Part shown: positions 32,606 through 34,240 of the stretch, piece after piece
Position numbering within the stretch: the stretch's first letter is position 1
How the letters are laid out: each line of letters starts with the position of its first letter
Source of the DNA: DASSKP01 sp035695045
Lineage (GTDB): Bacteria > Actinomycetota > Actinomycetes > JAFAQI01
Length of the DNA: 34,240 nt
NCBI GenBank assembly: GCA_035695045.1
Contig: DASSEX010000047.1
Span: forward strand, 1-34,240
Reading direction: 5' to 3'
The notes under the pieces: model-generated
Database searches by the model: none
Seen by the model: the letters and a program-made list of their open reading frames with translations, nothing else
What the model was told of the DNA's origin: nothing
Program-made: the position numbers and the translations under genes

Positions 32606-33372
32606 CGGTTGCCGTGCGGGTGATCCCGTGCCTCGACGTCGACGCCGGCCGGGTCGTGAAAGGCGTCAACTTCCAGGACCTCCGTGACGCCGGCGACCCG
32701 GTCGAGATGGCGGCGGTCTATGACCGCGAGGGTGCCGATGAGCTGGTCTTCCTGGACATCACCGCGTCCAGTGACAGCCGGGAGACGACGTACGACGTCG
32801 TCCGGCGCACAGCCGAGCAGGTGTTCATTCCGCTGACGGTGGGCGGAGGGGTGCGCAGCGTCGAGGACGTCGACCGGCTGTTGCGGGCGGGCGCCGACAA
32901 GGTCTCGCTGAACACCGCCGCGATCGCGCGCCCCGAGCTGCTCCGCGAAGCCGCCGAGCGGTTCGGCTCGCAGTGCATCGTGCTGTCCGTGGACGCGCGT
33001 CGAGCGGCGGGGACCCCGTCCGGTTTCGAGGTGACCACGCATGGCGGTCGTAAGGGGACTGGCATCGACGCGGTCGAGTGGTCGGCCCGCGGCGCGGATC
33101 TCGGGGTGGGCGAGATCCTGCTCAACTCGATGGACGCCGACGGCACGCAGGCGGGCTACGACCTCGAGATGATCCGCGCGGTGCGCGCGGTCGTCACCGT
33201 GCCGGTCATCGCCTCCGGCGGCGCCGGTGCCCTCGACGACTTCCCGCCGGCGGTCGACGCCGGAGCGGACGCCGTGCTCGCGGCGAGCGTGTTCCACTTC
33301 GGGAGGTTGCGCATCGATGAGGTGAAGGGGTCACTGGCCGACGCCGGTTACGAAGTGCGTCGAGGTTCCTGA
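32602..33372 (+). CDS. hisF: Imidazole glycerol phosphate synthase cyclase HisF
   Basis: A 256-residue (beta-alpha)8 cyclase that, with HisH ammonia, makes imidazole glycerol phosphate and AICAR from PRFAR. The two catalytic aspartates are D12 (PCLDV) and D131 (LSVDARR). VVKGVNFQDLRDAGDPVE, LTVGGGVRS and NSMDADGTQAGYD are typical. The GTG start lies in a GTGA overlap with the Rid gene. It ends 123 bases before a convergent minus-strand gene. Confidence 0.97.
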   Translation: MTVAVRVIPCLDVDAGRVVKGVNFQDLRDAGDPVEMAAVYDREGADELVFLDITASSDSRETTYDVVRRTAEQVFIPLTVGGGVRSVEDVDRLLRAGADKVSLNTAAIARPELLREAAERFGSQCIVLSVDARRAAGTPSGFEVTTHGGRKGTGIDAVEWSARGADLGVGEILLNSMDADGTQAGYDLEMIRAVRAVVTVPVIASGGAGALDDFPPAVDAGADAVLAASVFHFGRLRIDEVKGSLADAGYEVRRGS

Positions 33373-33402
33373 GCTCGCCGTCGTCGCGGCGGACTCCCAC
33401 CC

Positions 33403-33466
33403 CTCGTGCTCATTGCGTTACGTGCAGGCCGCATCGACGTTCACGGACCGGCACGAGACGCAATGA
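33403..33466. repeat. Crossed inverted repeats in convergent intergenic gap
   Basis: CTCGTGC (33403-33409) is complementary to GCACGAG (33451-33457), and the immediately adjacent TCATTGCGT (33410-33418) is complementary to ACGCAATGA (33458-33466). The arms keep the same order on both sides, so the two pairings cross and cannot nest: they form either alternative hairpins or a pseudoknot-like arrangement. They lie between the ends of hisF and the minus-strand genes, where a terminator is expected. A palindrome ATGATCAT follows at 33463-33470. The rest of 33373-33495 shows no gene. Confidence 0.6.
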
Positions 33467-33495
33467 TCATGGATCGCGCCGCCTGGTGCTCGAGC

Positions 33496-33693
33496 TCAGC
33501 GGACGAAGAAGTGCCAGCCGAGCCACCACCAGCCCAGCACGACCAGGAACCGTCCGCTGTTGCGGCTCGCCAGGACGGTGAACACGTCGCCGAGGCGCGG
33601 CCACGACTCGCGCCGACGCGCGGCCGTCTCCAGCAGCACCATGGCGACGCTGACGACCGCGAACGCCAGCACAGTGAGCTGAAACGGCGTCAT
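33496..33693 (-). CDS. Small membrane protein, possibly DUF6186
   Basis: A 65-residue protein with two hydrophobic segments (about 4-22 and 47-62) joined by a basic loop RRRESWPRLGDVFTVLASRNSG. It ends in the aromatic motif LGWWWLGWHFFVR. This recalls small actinomycete proteins annotated DUF6186, which I cannot verify. The ATG overlaps the stop of the upstream minus-strand gene by 4 bases, so the two are a coupled pair. Function unknown. Confidence 0.72.
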   Translation of the reverse strand: MTPFQLTVLAFAVVSVAMVLLETAARRRESWPRLGDVFTVLASRNSGRFLVVLGWWWLGWHFFVR

Positions 33694-34088
33694 CGGCCCA
33701 ACAGCCAGTCGCCGAATGTCAGCCAGCCGAAGAACGCCAGCGCCCGCGTCTCGTTCGAGTGCAGGCCGTGGTTGACGATGTTGCTCACGGTCGGATGACC
33801 CGACGTGGACGACCCGGCGAAGAACCCGTAGGCCTCGAGGCCGACGAGCATCGTGATGAGCGCGATCCAGACCAGCCAGCCGGTGCGGCCGAGCCCCTGA
33901 CGGGGCGTCGTACGACGCGGAAGGCGAGTGCTCAGCGCCAGGCCGATCGCGCCCGGGATGAACGTGACGACGGCGGCGGGCCAGGTGAACGGCGTGAAAT
34001 GTCCGGCGACCCAGGCGTAGAGCGCTGCGCCGGCGAGAAGCAGTCCACGTCGCCGTCGCCGTTCGACCGCGAGCGTTTGCGTGGACAC
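33690..34088 (-). CDS. Unknown small integral membrane protein
   Basis: A 132-residue membrane protein that I do not recognise. A basic N-terminus (VERRRRRG) is followed by about three to four transmembrane segments. The region between them contains RLPRRTTPRQGLGRTG, and near the C-terminus comes HPTVSNIVNHGLHSNETRALAFFGWLTFGDWLLGR, whose His/Asn/Glu residues are the most distinctive. The frame is open to an ATG at 34127, but that codon lies inside the symmetric promoter; the GTG at 34088, 6 bases after the -10 CAGAAT, is preferred. It is coupled to the 65-residue gene and divergent from hisI. Confidence 0.72.
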   Translation of the reverse strand: MSTQTLAVERRRRRGLLLAGAALYAWVAGHFTPFTWPAAVVTFIPGAIGLALSTRLPRRTTPRQGLGRTGWLVWIALITMLVGLEAYGFFAGSSTSGHPTVSNIVNHGLHSNETRALAFFGWLTFGDWLLGR

Positions 34089-34130
34089 GCCGCCATTCTG
34101 CCTGTGGTCACACGGCAGAATGGCCATATG
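34086..34130. promoter_or_regulatory. Palindromic divergent leaderless promoter (hisI / minus gene)
   Basis: GCCATTCTGCC at 34092-34102 and GGCAGAATGGC at 34114-34124 are perfect 11-base inverted arms around an 11-base centre. Each arm contains a -10-like CAGAAT reading outward. On the plus strand it is at 34116-34121, followed by 6 bases and the hisI ATG at 34128; on the minus strand it is the complement of 34095-34100, followed by 6 bases and GTG 34088. Neither gene has a Shine-Dalgarno. The palindrome thus serves as two opposed leaderless promoters, and may also be a regulator operator. Confidence 0.62.
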
Positions 34131-34240
34131 TCCCAGGCTGTGCGACCGACCTCACTCGACCCTCAGATCGCCGACCGGCTCAAGCGCGACGACGCCGGCC
34201 TCATCTGCGCGGTCACCCAGCAGTGGGACACCGGCGAGGT
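34128..34240 (+). CDS. hisI: Phosphoribosyl-AMP cyclohydrolase HisI (3' partial)
   Basis: Only the first 37 codons are in the window; the gene runs off the right edge. The reading LDPQIADRLKRDDAGLICAV followed by QQWDTGEV is the typical N-terminus of actinomycete HisI, which opens the purine ring of phosphoribosyl-AMP in the third step of histidine synthesis. The zinc-site cysteines lie beyond the window. The ATG directly follows a -10 element by 6 bases with no ribosome site, so the mRNA is probably leaderless. Position after hisF fits. Confidence 0.88.
   Translation, partial: MSQAVRPTSLDPQIADRLKRDDAGLICAVTQQWDTGE

Noticed and set aside
33406..33798. Plus-strand open frame after hisF
   Set aside because: Runs antisense to the two small membrane protein genes, with no ribosome site and a biased composition.

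Overview
The window is high-GC chromosomal DNA from an actinomycete (Actinomycetota). The gene order murC-ftsQ-ftsZ-pgeF-yggS-sepF-yggT-divIVA, an ileS with a T-box leader, a TraR/DksA protein with lysine/alanine/proline repeats next to lspA and rluD, a DnaE1-type polymerase and a HisA of the PriA type all fit that phylum. Many GTG starts, 4-base ATGA/GTGA overlaps and several apparently leaderless starts also fit. I cannot name the genus. No phage, IS element, CRISPR array, tRNA or rRNA was seen; this is mostly conserved core genome with a few lineage-specific insertions.

Layout. (a) 1-2000: the end of a sugar-nucleotide cluster, a CBS-domain nucleotidyltransferase (5' end outside the window) and a LegB-like NAD-dependent dehydratase, placed directly before murC. 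(b) 2004-9577: the distal division and cell-wall (dcw) cluster, murC, ftsQ, ftsZ (with its own promoter region), pgeF, yggS, sepF, yggT and divIVA, followed by a small membrane protein with a histone-H1-like tail. (c) 9613-13622, minus strand: an unrecognised small protein, then ileS, which encodes a type 2 IleRS with a swapped GXHH signature and is preceded by a translational T-box riboswitch. (d) 13741-19282, plus strand: a divergent promoter, the repeat-rich TraR/DksA protein, lspA, rluD, an unknown anchored protein and a 14-TM MFS exporter. (e) 19350-27071: dnaE, then a tightly overlapped run of polysaccharide deacetylase, amidohydrolase, ABC ATPase and ABC permease, then a small membrane protein. 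(f) 27136-34240: histidine biosynthesis, hisD-hisC-hisB-hisH, an inserted minus-strand DinB/mycothiol-type protein gene, hisA(priA)-rid-hisF, two small minus-strand membrane protein genes, and the start of hisI at the window edge.

The dcw genes act together in peptidoglycan precursor synthesis, Z-ring assembly and polar growth. The his genes cover the dehydrogenase, aminotransferase, dehydratase, both synthase subunits, the isomerase and the start of the cyclohydrolase. The most notable regulatory features are the ileS T-box, whose anti-Shine-Dalgarno helix can be read directly, and two divergent intergenic regions (31445-31484 and 34086-34130) where symmetric -10 elements drive two opposing, apparently leaderless genes. 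No wholly new multi-gene system was identified. The best candidates for something under-described are the symmetric leaderless promoters, the membrane-anchored H1-like protein behind divIVA, the unusual MurC motif residues beside nonulosonate-type genes, and the crossed inverted repeats at 33403-33466.
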